64,000 bases of DNA. Origin: Fusibacter sp. 3D3. GTDB taxonomy: Bacteria; Bacillota; Clostridia; Peptostreptococcales; Acidaminobacteraceae. Numbering within the stretch: the first letter of the stretch is position 1; each line of letters begins with the position of its first letter. Location: NCBI RefSeq assembly GCF_001748365.1, contig NZ_BDHH01000006.1:62001-126000 (forward strand), written 5' to 3'. Positions 42,595 to 51,179 of this stretch are shown here, one piece after another. The notes below the pieces were generated by a model. That model saw only the letters and a program-made list of their open reading frames with translations. It was not told the DNA's origin and did no database searches. Both the position numbers and the translations under genes were made by a program.

Positions 42595-44943
42595 CTATTT
42601 GTGCTTTGGATTAATGAAACCACCCTCTAATAACAGTTGTGAAATTTCCTTTTTATCAAGGGGTTGACTGAATAAATAGCCTTGAATCATTTCAACATTT
42701 AACGTTTTTAAATAATCCAATTGTGGCATTTCCTCAACACCTTCAACGACGATTTCAAAATTCATATGATGTGCCATATCTACAATTGAATCTATCAAGT
42801 TATACTCTTGACTTTCAAAATCCATCTCAAGCAAGAAATCTTTATCAATTTTCAATTTATCTATTTCTAAACGCCTAAGATAGTTTAGAGAAGAATATCC
42901 TTTTCCAAAGTCATCCAGAGCAATTTTCACTCCCAATGCTTTCGCTTCTAAAATGATGCCATTCGCTAGATTAATGTCCTCAATTAAACAAGTCTCAGTA
43001 ATCTCGAGACATATTTTCGAAGGATTTACATTTAGAGTGATCATTGTGTCGTGAATATATTTAATAAAATCTGGCGATGTAAACCAAATCGGCGACGTAT
43101 TTATGGACACAAAAAAGTCCTCTTCAAAAATTTCTTCCCACAGCATGAGCATACGACAACTTTTTTCAAAGACCCATTTATCAATTTCCTCAACGATTCC
43201 AAGCTTTTCAGCAATCGCTATAAAAATTTCAGGTGAAACGTGATGTTCATTTTTTCTTTTCCATCTCACCAGCGCTTCAACACCTTTTATTTTAAAAGTG
43301 TAGGGATCGACCACGGGTTGATAAACGACAAAGATCTCATTATTTTTAAGTGCCATTTTTAAGTCACTTTCAAGCTGTAATTGTTTTTGGTAAACATCTT
43401 TTAGCCTTTGAGAATAGAAAATCACAGTCTGATTTGACTGACTTTGACTGGCAATTTCAATATTGTTAATGAGTTCATCACCACTCCGACCATGCTCTGG
43501 GTATCTTGCAGCAACAATTTTAAGTTCAATTTCATTGTTTGGAAGCAACTTTTTCATAGAGTCTTGAAGCTTCTGAATTTGTTTTATGACACCATATTCA
43601 TCATTTAAAGAAGATAGCGCCGCAAATGTATAATCAGCAGTTCTGTACACTGCCTCAAAGCCAAAGGCAGTCTTTATTTGGGTCATAAACGTGCTCAAGA
43701 ACATCTGTATATTTTCATTACTTAACTGTTCAACAATTTCTCTGTCATTTTTTAAATGTATGGATACCAAACTAATGTGGTCACTTTCATCAGCCGTACT
43801 CAACAGCGTATTTAAATCTTTTTCTAGCAAATAGATATTCCCAACCCCAGTAATTGTATCAAAATACCCCATTTCTGCTATAAAATTTTCTCTTTCATTC
43901 AAGAGTAACTTTAATGATTTGTATGCATTCATGATCGTATCAATTTCAGAAATACCGGTTTCCTCAATGTTAAAATGATTGTGATCCGACTTGTTTTCGA
44001 TAATCTGATTATTTAGGACTGTTATTTTATGAATCAGACCTTTGTAGATCAACTTGTAATAGATCAAAAATGTCAGCAATATTAATAGGCCTATAATCAA
44101 CACGATATAGAGCAGCATCTTATCTCGCATTTTTGAAAGTTTGAAATTTTCATACGTGATGGTTCGGAGTAACAAAGGATGTTCTAACCACATTTTTTGA
44201 TCTAAAGTCGCCAGTTCAAACACATCCATAGCATCAGCACGCTTAATCACAATCCGATTGCCCACTTCTAAAGCTGAAATACCGCTCTGTTCTTTCACCT
44301 GCTCAAGTTCATCGGGGCTTAAAAAAGTCACTTTGAATTGTGTATCAATATCTATATATTCACTACTATCATTTAAAAGATATGGATACAACGACTCATA
44401 AACGGCTACTGGGTAATGCCTCAACATCACTTGTATCAAATCATGCACTTGAATGATATGTATCTCTGTTTTCTCAAAATATTGTTGTGAAACTATTTTG
44501 ATTTTATGATCTACAGGATTTACATAATATCCAAATGTGTTTGAAATGGTCTCCATGGATAAATGATCAAGATTTTGTTCGAGTAACATCACAATTGACT
44601 TTGCTTCTTTTAAAGTCCCTGTTGATTCAATAAGCTCAAGTTCTTTGTCAAACAGATAAAGTTGTTCCGCTGATAGGGTTTCTTTAAGAACACCAAGTCT
44701 ATATTTTGTTAAATCTATATCCATATTTTCTTCTATCGTATTCCACTTTTGTATTTCACCACTGGCAAGCGTGAGTATGATATTTAATCTGTCGAAAGTG
44801 TGGTCAATATAGGCCATATCTCTTTCAAACAGCGCCTCTTCAATTGCAGATACGAACAAGGTCTGCCCCCTCATATTAAGAGCTGCCCCTAGAATGGAAA
44901 CAAGTAATAATAATACGACCATCTTAAAAAGAATAGACTTCAT
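42595..44943 (-). CDS. Membrane EAL-domain phosphodiesterase with degenerate GGDEF domain
   Basis: A 782-residue protein. One N-terminal helix and a second near residues 275-298 enclose an extracytoplasmic sensor domain of about 250 residues. A GGDEF-like domain follows, with RTADYTF in place of GGDEF, so it cannot make c-di-GMP. The EAL domain at about 530-775 keeps EALVRW, EITETCLIED, DDFGKGYSS and VEGVE, the residues for metal binding and hydrolysis. It should degrade c-di-GMP in response to an external signal. Start: ATG at 44943 follows AGGAG by eight bases; the frame runs on upstream through a terminator. It opposes the diguanylate cyclase encoded next to it. Confidence 0.9.
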   Translation of the reverse strand: MKSILFKMVVLLLLVSILGAALNMRGQTLFVSAIEEALFERDMAYIDHTFDRLNIILTLASGEIQKWNTIEENMDIDLTKYRLGVLKETLSAEQLYLFDKELELIESTGTLKEAKSIVMLLEQNLDHLSMETISNTFGYYVNPVDHKIKIVSQQYFEKTEIHIIQVHDLIQVMLRHYPVAVYESLYPYLLNDSSEYIDIDTQFKVTFLSPDELEQVKEQSGISALEVGNRIVIKRADAMDVFELATLDQKMWLEHPLLLRTITYENFKLSKMRDKMLLYIVLIIGLLILLTFLIYYKLIYKGLIHKITVLNNQIIENKSDHNHFNIEETGISEIDTIMNAYKSLKLLLNERENFIAEMGYFDTITGVGNIYLLEKDLNTLLSTADESDHISLVSIHLKNDREIVEQLSNENIQMFLSTFMTQIKTAFGFEAVYRTADYTFAALSSLNDEYGVIKQIQKLQDSMKKLLPNNEIELKIVAARYPEHGRSGDELINNIEIASQSQSNQTVIFYSQRLKDVYQKQLQLESDLKMALKNNEIFVVYQPVVDPYTFKIKGVEALVRWKRKNEHHVSPEIFIAIAEKLGIVEEIDKWVFEKSCRMLMLWEEIFEEDFFVSINTSPIWFTSPDFIKYIHDTMITLNVNPSKICLEITETCLIEDINLANGIILEAKALGVKIALDDFGKGYSSLNYLRRLEIDKLKIDKDFLLEMDFESQEYNLIDSIVDMAHHMNFEIVVEGVEEMPQLDYLKTLNVEMIQGYLFSQPLDKKEISQLLLEGGFINPKHK

Positions 44944-44954
44944 CTTAACCACTC

Positions 44955-44990
44955 CTAAAAAAAGCAATGCCAAATCTTGACATTGCTTTT
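44955..44990 (-). terminator. Terminator of the ABC-F gene
   Basis: AAAGCAATG at 44961-44969 pairs with CATTGCTTT at 44981-44989, and the minus strand continues into a T-run. It lies 49 bases after the ABC-F stop codon and before the EAL gene. Confidence 0.8.
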
Positions 44991-45038
44991 TATACCCACT
45001 ATCTCAAAAAATAATGATTAAATACGATATGAATTCTT

Positions 45039-46970
45039 TTATGCCGAATAATTTTCCCATTTTTCAAGAATTATCAAATACTCTGTTTCCAGAGTTTCTT
45101 TTTGATCAAGCAGATCTTGTACACGTTGGTAATCATCAGAATAGGTCGTCATATCCTGTTCAATTGCCGCCAATTGAATTTCAATAGCCGCGAGCTCTTG
45201 TTCTAACTTATTAATCATGAATACATTTTTCTTTTTATTGATATTCTCATTCACAGATAAAGCATCTTCCGCTTCTTGTTTTGCTTCTAATCCTGATTTG
45301 CCTTTTTCCTCAGCCTTGTTTCTGATACACTCAACTTCATGGATCGATTTTGATTTTAGTAACTGTACACTTTTCTCCACTTTATACTGCTCATAATCAC
45401 CATCAATAAGTGTTAATTTCTGATCTTTTAGCCACCAAATCTTATGCGCAAATTTATTGATAAAATGTCTATCGTGTGATACAAAGACAAGCGTTCCTGT
45501 ATACTCTTCAATAGCATCTTCAACCCACTCCCTTGACTTTAAGTCCAAATGATTCGTAGGTTCATCCAGTAATAAAAAATTGACTTTGAGTTGCATCATT
45601 TCACAAAGTTTTAATCTTGTTTTTTCGCCACCCGATAATGCACCGATCTTTTTAAATACCATTTCTTGCTGAAATTTATAGCTTGCCAAAACAGCTCTTC
45701 CTTGACCTTCATTAAGGGCAAGTGCGTCCATAATGAACTCTAAAACGGTCATATTCGGGTTATCAAAGATTATTTCCTGCGGCAAGTAGGCCACATTGAC
45801 ACTTGGCGCAAATTCAAAGGCGCCTGAGTCCAAATTGAGTTGATTCATGATCAATTTGAGAAGTGTCGATTTTCCAGAACCATTATCTCCTAAAATAGCG
45901 ATTTGGTCTTTATAAAATACTTTGGCAGTGACGTGCTCTAGTATTTTTTGATCCCCAAAGGACTTGCATACACTCTCTAATTTTAGCATCTCTTTACTTC
46001 TCAATGCTGAACCCGTAAACTGATTTTTGATTGCATTTTCTTTAAGGGGTTTCTCAATTTTAGGCATTCTTTCAATTCGCTTTTCTATGGCAAACGCTTG
46101 CCTATGCAATTTGGGATTGTCCGCCTGAGTCGCCCATTGGTGCAATCTTTTCGCCGCCGCTTCAAGCTGTTTTAACTTTTTCTGATTTTGTTCAAATTGA
46201 TTTAATTGCTGTTCAAATCTCATTTCCTTTTCAGAAGCATAGAAGGTATAGCCCCCGCCATAAAGCTCTGCTTTACCCTCTTGAATCTCAATAATGCGCG
46301 TTACCGTTTGATCGAGAAAATAGCGATCATGTGAAATAATTAAGACAATCCCCTTAAAGGTCATTAAGAAAGACTCTAACCATTCTATGGTATCTAGATC
46401 TAAATGATTCGTAGGTTCGTCTAGCAATAATACATTAACATCTTGCAGTAAAATTTTAGCCAAGTTAACCCGCGTTTTTTCGCCGCCACTTAAGAGCATA
46501 TAGTATTTATCTTGCATTTCCTTCGAAATATTAAGTGTATCACAGATTTGATCAATCTGATCTTCAACCAGATAGCCGTTGCCATGCTCAAACGCAATTT
46601 GAAGCTTCCCATATTTTTCTATCAGAGCTTCCTCTTTTGCTGTCAATAATTGCTGCTCCAAAACCTTCATCTCTCTTTGGATATCAAAGAGTTTATCAAA
46701 AGCGGATTCCAAATAAGTTCTGACGCTCAGTGTTGGCTTTGTATCCGGGATCTGTTCTAGTAAGCCAATTTTTGCTTGTTTTGAAATAAAAATTTGCCCC
46801 GATTCCCAGTTTTCAGTTCCTAATAGCAATTTAAAAATTGTTGTTTTTCCTGAACCATTTGCACCTAGAATGCCAACGACTTCCGATTCATGTACATCAA
46901 ATGTCAATTTATCTAAAACTTGGTTTGCACCATAATATTTTTCTATTTCACTAAATCCAATTTTAATCAT
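45039..46970 (-). CDS. ABC-F family ATPase, probable ribosome-protection or translation factor
   Basis: A 643-residue protein with two ABC ATPase domains and no membrane segments. Domain 1 has GANGSGKTT, LSGGEKTR and LLLDEPTNHLD; domain 2 has GDNGSGKST, LSGGEKTR and LLLDEPTNHLD. A linker of about 70 residues between them (ELYGGGYTFYASEKEMRFEQQL onwards) is the P-site tRNA interaction motif, and a charged C-terminal coiled coil follows. These proteins bind the ribosomal E site and rescue stalled or drug-blocked ribosomes. The upstream leader peptide and terminator strongly suggest drug-induced expression, as for Vga/Lsa/VmlR-type resistance factors. Confidence 0.88.
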   Translation of the reverse strand: MIKIGFSEIEKYYGANQVLDKLTFDVHESEVVGILGANGSGKTTIFKLLLGTENWESGQIFISKQAKIGLLEQIPDTKPTLSVRTYLESAFDKLFDIQREMKVLEQQLLTAKEEALIEKYGKLQIAFEHGNGYLVEDQIDQICDTLNISKEMQDKYYMLLSGGEKTRVNLAKILLQDVNVLLLDEPTNHLDLDTIEWLESFLMTFKGIVLIISHDRYFLDQTVTRIIEIQEGKAELYGGGYTFYASEKEMRFEQQLNQFEQNQKKLKQLEAAAKRLHQWATQADNPKLHRQAFAIEKRIERMPKIEKPLKENAIKNQFTGSALRSKEMLKLESVCKSFGDQKILEHVTAKVFYKDQIAILGDNGSGKSTLLKLIMNQLNLDSGAFEFAPSVNVAYLPQEIIFDNPNMTVLEFIMDALALNEGQGRAVLASYKFQQEMVFKKIGALSGGEKTRLKLCEMMQLKVNFLLLDEPTNHLDLKSREWVEDAIEEYTGTLVFVSHDRHFINKFAHKIWWLKDQKLTLIDGDYEQYKVEKSVQLLKSKSIHEVECIRNKAEEKGKSGLEAKQEAEDALSVNENINKKKNVFMINKLEQELAAIEIQLAAIEQDMTTYSDDYQRVQDLLDQKETLETEYLIILEKWENYSA

Positions 46971-47018
46971 TTTATTCTCCTCGTTTTGTGTGAGGTTTTA
47001 TGGGCTAATGAAAGACAT

Positions 47019-47049
47019 AAAAAAACCCGCGTAAGTATATACACGGGTT
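47019..47049 (-). terminator. Attenuator terminator before the ABC-F gene
   Basis: AACCCGTG pairs with CGCGGGTT (one wobble), followed by TTTTTTT, 49 bases before the ABC-F start. It comes 22 bases after the stop codon of the leader peptide. Its loop contains TACTTAC, complementary to GTAAGTA at the end of the leader frame. Confidence 0.8.
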
Positions 47050-47070
47050 AAACTCTAACTTCGCGACGCC

Positions 47071-47193
47071 TTACTTACATAAAAACCTCAATTTTAGACA
47101 GACTTCCCCTACATTGTGTTCAAAATATGCTGAAATATTCGCAACATAGTGTTCCAATCTATCCAATTGATTTCTGTTTTCACATAAGAACAT
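47071..47193 (-). CDS. 40-residue leader peptide of the ABC-F gene
   Basis: ATG at 47193 has a strong GGAGG six bases upstream and opens a 40-codon frame, MFLCENRNQLDRLEHY near the start and CLKLRFLCK at the end. The last codons overlap a segment (TGAGGTTTTTATG) complementary to CATAAAACCTCA just upstream of the ABC-F ribosome site, and the following GTAAGTA is complementary to the terminator loop. A ribosome stalled late in the frame would change these pairings. This is the layout of drug-inducible ribosome-mediated attenuation. Confidence 0.65.
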   Translation of the reverse strand: MFLCENRNQLDRLEHYVANISAYFEHNVGEVCLKLRFLCK

Positions 47194-47210
47194 ATAACGC
47201 CTCCAAAAAT

Positions 47211-47239
47211 ACTATAGCATAACTTCTATGCGACTTCAA
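47211..47239 (-). promoter_or_regulatory. Promoter of the ABC-F leader
   Basis: TTGAAG, 17 bases, TATAGT with an extended TG, overlapping the last codons of the D-aminopeptidase gene. Transcription would start near 47204, giving a leader of about 235 bases. Confidence 0.65.
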
Positions 47240-48045
47240 CATGCAAAGAAAAACATTCTGAGAAACTCATAGTAATCTGCCGTTGAATATCTAATCGTAC
47301 ACGCATCCACAAGCTCTACACCTTTATACTGAGAAGCTCTATAAGCAAGTCCAGCATTTGCAAAATTGATCTCAAAAGTCATTTGATCCGGTAAGGCAAG
47401 CTCACATGCGTTTGGTGACAATTTATATTTTTTAAGTGCGACTCTAATGCCATCTTCAATGGCAACCAGAGCATTGTTTCCAGTCATGGTGATACAAGAA
47501 CTCCCCTTGCATGATTTGACTGCGATGGTTGTAATCTCTGGGATCAACTGCTTAGCTTCTTCACATATGGCTTGATCTCCAGTGATCGCAATGACTGGAA
47601 CTTTATAATAAGCCGCGGTATAAGCATTCATCATAAATTCACTCATAAGAAGACCGTTCATCTTAAGCCACTTCATACTTGTAGAATTCATGGTATGCGC
47701 GAGCGGACTTCCATCGGAATAAGCGCCTGCATGGTAACCCGTAAAAACCACAGCATCATAACCGTCATCAACCCCCGACATCATGATTAAGGGATCTCTT
47801 GTCCACGCTCTGTGTACTAAAACGCCACTTGGCAATTCAGAAATATTGATATTGCGACCGGTGTCATGAGCATCTTTTACGAGTACCTTCTCGCTTCCCA
47901 GTTCAATAGCCGTTTCACAGACAACCTGTACTTCCTTAGTCATTTGATTTTTAGCCCATTCATAAGATCTATGGCTCGCATCCACCTCATCCCAACTGAC
48001 AACCCCAGCAATGCCTTCCATGTCCGAACTCACATAAAGTTTCAT
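47236..48045 (-). CDS. M55-family D-aminopeptidase (DppA-like)
   Basis: A 269-residue zinc peptidase. The metal and active-site motifs of DppA are present: SDMEGIAG at residues 7-14, VKDAHDTGRN near 58, FTGYHAGAYSDGSPLAHT near 100-117 and the late NFANAG. Family members form decamers and release N-terminal D-amino acids, chiefly from D-Ala peptides. It lies one base after the M20 amidohydrolase gene, with AGGAGG seven bases before the ATG. The pairing, plus alanine racemase upstream, suggests recycling of peptidoglycan-derived D-peptides. The length is normal. Confidence 0.9.
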   Translation of the reverse strand: MKLYVSSDMEGIAGVVSWDEVDASHRSYEWAKNQMTKEVQVVCETAIELGSEKVLVKDAHDTGRNINISELPSGVLVHRAWTRDPLIMMSGVDDGYDAVVFTGYHAGAYSDGSPLAHTMNSTSMKWLKMNGLLMSEFMMNAYTAAYYKVPVIAITGDQAICEEAKQLIPEITTIAVKSCKGSSCITMTGNNALVAIEDGIRVALKKYKLSPNACELALPDQMTFEINFANAGLAYRASQYKGVELVDACTIRYSTADYYEFLRMFFFAC

Positions 48046-48046
48046 C

Positions 48047-49246
48047 TTACACCTCCTGTTTTAATAGGGATAAACTCATTTCACACTGTAAAAAAACCCC
48101 TAACGCAAGACACGATTCATCTATGTCAAATGTATCTGTGTGTAGCGCTGAAATAAGGTTTTTACTTTTATTGCCACATCCCAAATGATAGAAAGCGCCC
48201 TGCGCGCGATCCAGAAAAAACGAAAAGTCTTCTACGCCTAATGATGGCGCTTCTTTTTCAAAAACATTTTTTTCACCTAAATATTGATTTGCTATTTTTT
48301 TAATCTGCTTTGTAACGGTTACATCATTTATTAGAGCCTGATAACCTTCGCTAAAGGTAACCACTGCATCGCCATCATTTGAACGCGCTATTGCTTCTGA
48401 GACTCTTATGATCTTATCCTTCAAAGTCTTTCTAAGCGTTTCATCCGTAGTTCTCATCATGCCCGACATGATCACTTCATCGCATATGATATTGTCTTTT
48501 ACACCGCCGTTAATTTGATTGATCGAGACGACGGCTTGATCAAGTGGCGATAGTTGTCGACTCATAAGATTTGAAATTGCCATCTGTATTTGGGCAGATA
48601 TATTGATAGCATCTACCCCTTTTTCTGGATATGCCCCATGAGCCGCTTTCCCCTTGACGGTAATTTGAAGGCCATCAGATGCGGCATTGAGCTTCCCTTC
48701 ACGCGTTTCGATCTGACCAACTTCTAAATATGGCATCACATGTAATCCCAAGACATAGTCCACTTTAGGGGTATCCATACAACCGGCCTCAACCATCCTT
48801 TTGGCACCGCCAATGGTTTCTTCAGCCGGCTGAAAAAAGCCTTTTACAGTACCAGACCAGCTGTTTTGATGCGCTTTCAAGTATTTTAGAGTGCCCAGCA
48901 GTATTGTCGTATGCGCATCGTGTCCACAAGCATGCATGATCCCCTGCCGCTTGGATTGATAGACAGATGCCGTCAATTCATTTATAGGCAATGCATCTAT
49001 ATCTGCTCTAATGCCAACAACACATGAGCCCTCTGGCGATATCCCCCCTTCTAAAATCGCTACCACACCCGTCTGTGCATATCTTTTATGCGCAATGCCC
49101 ATTTCGTCTAACAACGCTTCAATCAACTCTTGAGTTGCCCATTCTTGTTCACTCAGTTCAGGGTTTATATGAATTTTACGTCTGGTTTCAATCAACCAAG
49201 ATTCAAATTTTTTAATTTCTAAAAATGACTGTTGTTCTCTATACAT
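48047..49246 (-). CDS. M20-family amidohydrolase/peptidase
   Basis: A 399-residue metallo-amidohydrolase. Motifs: GIRADIDALPI with the catalytic Asp, MHACGHDAHTTILLG (zinc His/Asp), GFFQPAEE with the general base Glu-Glu, and a lid domain opened by GLQITVKGKAAHGAYPEKG. It resembles N-acyl-amino-acid amidohydrolases and N-acetyldiaminopimelate deacetylases. Start: ATG at 49246 directly follows GGGAGGGG; an ATG 12 bases earlier would read through that ribosome site. It is translationally close to dppA-like gene (one base). The substrate is likely a peptide or N-acyl amino acid from the cell wall or medium. Confidence 0.88.
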   Translation of the reverse strand: MYREQQSFLEIKKFESWLIETRRKIHINPELSEQEWATQELIEALLDEMGIAHKRYAQTGVVAILEGGISPEGSCVVGIRADIDALPINELTASVYQSKRQGIMHACGHDAHTTILLGTLKYLKAHQNSWSGTVKGFFQPAEETIGGAKRMVEAGCMDTPKVDYVLGLHVMPYLEVGQIETREGKLNAASDGLQITVKGKAAHGAYPEKGVDAINISAQIQMAISNLMSRQLSPLDQAVVSINQINGGVKDNIICDEVIMSGMMRTTDETLRKTLKDKIIRVSEAIARSNDGDAVVTFSEGYQALINDVTVTKQIKKIANQYLGEKNVFEKEAPSLGVEDFSFFLDRAQGAFYHLGCGNKSKNLISALHTDTFDIDESCLALGVFLQCEMSLSLLKQEV

Positions 49247-49275
49247 GTCCCCTCCCATTTATAAGGCATAACGCC

Positions 49276-49616
49276 TACTCAGTCCGCTTCGCTACCTTCG
49301 TAACCCTTGCGCAATCCTTGCGGATTGCCATATTCTAGCTTTCATACTCAGTCCGCTTCGCTACCTTCGTAACCCTTGCGCAATCCTTGCGGATTGCCAT
49401 ATTCTAGCTTTCATACTCAGTCCGCTTCGCTACCTTCGTAACCCTTGCGCAATCCTTGCGGATTGCCATATTCTAGCTTCCATACTCAGTCCGCTTCGCT
49501 ACCTTCGTAACCCTTGCGCAATCCTTGCGGATTGCATTCATCTGGCGTTTAAACGCCAGATGAATCGGGTATATGTCCCCCACTTTAAAAAGTGGGGGAC
49601 ATATACCCAAGGGTTA
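49276..49616. repeat. Four tandem 69-bp units ending in a multi-hairpin element (copy 2)
   Basis: Units start at 49276, 49345, 49414 and 49483 with a period of exactly 69 bases and nearly no mismatches, each opening TACTCAGTCCGCTTCGCTAC and holding GCAATCC/GGATTGC. The fourth continues into CATCTGGCGTT/AACGCCAGATG and GTCCCCCACTT/AAGTGGGGGAC hairpins and ends CCCAAGGGTTAT. The end supplies the stop codon of the alanine racemase gene. The whole is homologous to 10343-10478. Regular unspaced copies and no cas genes exclude CRISPR. Confidence 0.8.
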
Positions 49617-50780
49617 TAATAAATAATCCACAATTTTACAAATTTTATCCTCTTTGAAAAAGACTCTTGGTACTCTCATTGAAATTCGACTGAGTATTTC
49701 ATTTCTATTGGTCTTTGCCTGTGAGGCCAATAGCACTAAGGGGAGTGCTTTAGAATCAAATAAGATTACCTCACTTCCCACTTCGCAATCTGATATGTGA
49801 GTAACGTCCACCATACATTGATCCATGCACATGAGCCCTACAATCGGCGCTTTCATGCCACTTACTATAAAATAGCCCTGATTGGAAAGCATTCTTGGAA
49901 GTCCATCCGCATAACCCACTGGTAAAGTTGCTATTTTCCGTTTTTCATTTACAATGTAAGTAGAATCGTAACTTACACCTTCGCCCGCTTCAATCCACTT
50001 AATGGCTGATATATTGGTCTTAAAATTCATAATGGGCGATAATTCAAAAGGCGTCGGTCTGCTGCAATACCCATATAAGAGCGCACCCATTCTCACAAGA
50101 TCATATTGTCTTTCAGGATATGCAATTGTACCAATACTATCGCAGACATGCTTTAAGGGGATTTCTATACCGATCGCTTGTAATGCGCTTATCACATCAT
50201 CAAACTTACGAAATTGAATAGCATCCGAATCTCGATCTGTAAGGGCTAGGTGCGTAAATAATCCCTCAACATAAATCGCTGGCATTTGTACCATTTTTTG
50301 AATATCCTCAACCATCAAACGATGATCTTTATAACCTAAACGGTTAAAGCCAGTATCCATTTTAACATGAACCTTTGCAGTAGTCTTTAAATCCAATGCC
50401 AGTGCATTGAGTCTGTTCGCATCTTCTAAAGAAAAGAGAGTAAGCGTAATGTTCGCCTTTATCGCCAGTTCAAAATCGCTTTGAGTGGTGGCACCCATCA
50501 CCATAATGGGCACTGAAGGGTGGCTTTTTTCTTTTTCAAAATATTTTCGGATACTCAACGCTTCCCTTAAGCTGGCAACCATAAGGTAATCACAACCAAG
50601 CATCACAAGTTCATCGGAAATCGTATGAAGGTCATGGCCATAGGCATTCGCCTTAACCACACCTGCGATCTTCACCTTTGGGTCGATATTTTTTTTAAGT
50701 TCAGTGAAATTTCTTTTTAACAAATCCAGATTGATTTCAACTCTAGTCCCTAAGAAATTCTGTATATCCTTTTTAATCAC
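49614..50780 (-). CDS. alr: Alanine racemase
   Basis: A 388-residue fold-type III PLP enzyme that interconverts L- and D-alanine for peptidoglycan. The PLP lysine is in GVVKANAYGHD (about residue 43), the C-terminal catalytic Tyr is in GEGVSYDSTYI (about 270), and the MCMDQCMVDVT segment is typical. The usual SYGRTF is altered to SYDSTY, a minor change outside the Tyr. The C-terminus runs into the palindromic repeat, which provides the TAA stop, so the last residues may have been reshaped by the insertion. The neighbourhood with D-aminopeptidase fits D-alanine metabolism. Confidence 0.92.
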   Translation of the reverse strand: MIKKDIQNFLGTRVEINLDLLKRNFTELKKNIDPKVKIAGVVKANAYGHDLHTISDELVMLGCDYLMVASLREALSIRKYFEKEKSHPSVPIMVMGATTQSDFELAIKANITLTLFSLEDANRLNALALDLKTTAKVHVKMDTGFNRLGYKDHRLMVEDIQKMVQMPAIYVEGLFTHLALTDRDSDAIQFRKFDDVISALQAIGIEIPLKHVCDSIGTIAYPERQYDLVRMGALLYGYCSRPTPFELSPIMNFKTNISAIKWIEAGEGVSYDSTYIVNEKRKIATLPVGYADGLPRMLSNQGYFIVSGMKAPIVGLMCMDQCMVDVTHISDCEVGSEVILFDSKALPLVLLASQAKTNRNEILSRISMRVPRVFFKEDKICKIVDYLL

Positions 50781-50840
50781 CTGTGCCTCCTCAAAAATAA
50801 GCCTTACTTACTTTTCAAGCAATTCCAGTGCCATTTTATT

Positions 50841-50873
50841 CTAATCATACCGCTTGTAAATCCATGTCTTCAT
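50841..50873 (-). CDS. Candidate 10-residue small frame upstream of alr
   Basis: ATG at 50873 is preceded by GGAGG at eight bases and opens MKTWIYKRYD before a stop. The strong ribosome site without a longer frame suggests a leader peptide or a relic. No terminator follows before alr. The rest of 50781-51001 shows only a small CATCC/GGATG hairpin. Confidence 0.3.
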   Translation of the reverse strand: MKTWIYKRYD

Positions 50874-51001
50874 AATTTCATCCTCCGAATAATTCCTATC
50901 ATTGAGATTATGCATCCTATTTATGGGATGGCATTTACTTCCCTTTTTTAACCTTTTTTTCATCGTAACAGTTTCAGCACTTTATTACAATCATTAATAG
51001 T

Positions 51002-51120
51002 GGTTAGAGTGTCAAATCCAAAAGTTGAGCAACCTTCTAGCATATGATGTCGTTTACGAAAAGTATGCGATACAGCATAGGGTAGAGGGTTCGTGCGAAA
51101 CTGGATTTGATACTCTAACC
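51002..51120 (+). repeat. Terminal-inverted-repeat element, full copy B
   Basis: GGTTAGAGTGTCAAATCCA and TGGATTTGATACTCTAACC form 19-bp inverted ends with one mismatch. The interior (GTTGAGCAACC, CATATGATG, GTTTACGAAAAGTA, CATAGGGTAGAGGGTTCG) aligns with reversed copy A and, for the left half, with copies C and D. Confidence 0.75.
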
Positions 51121-51132
51121 CTAAATCTTTTG

Positions 51133-51163
51133 AAAAAAAAAAGGAAACCCATTTTGGATTTCC
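51133..51163 (-). terminator. Terminator of the trp operon
   Basis: On the minus strand GGAAATCC pairs with GGGTTTCC (one wobble) around AAAAT and is followed by nine Ts, 17 bases after the trpA stop. Confidence 0.8.
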
Positions 51164-51179
51164 CACACACACTATTTTT

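Noticed and set aside
47866-48156. 96-codon plus-strand frame across dppA-like and M20 genes
   Set aside because: It is antisense to two well-supported genes and their junction, with no ribosome site.
49276-49560. CRISPR array
   Set aside because: The units are 69 bp with no variable spacers, and no cas genes are nearby; it is a tandem repeat of a palindromic element.
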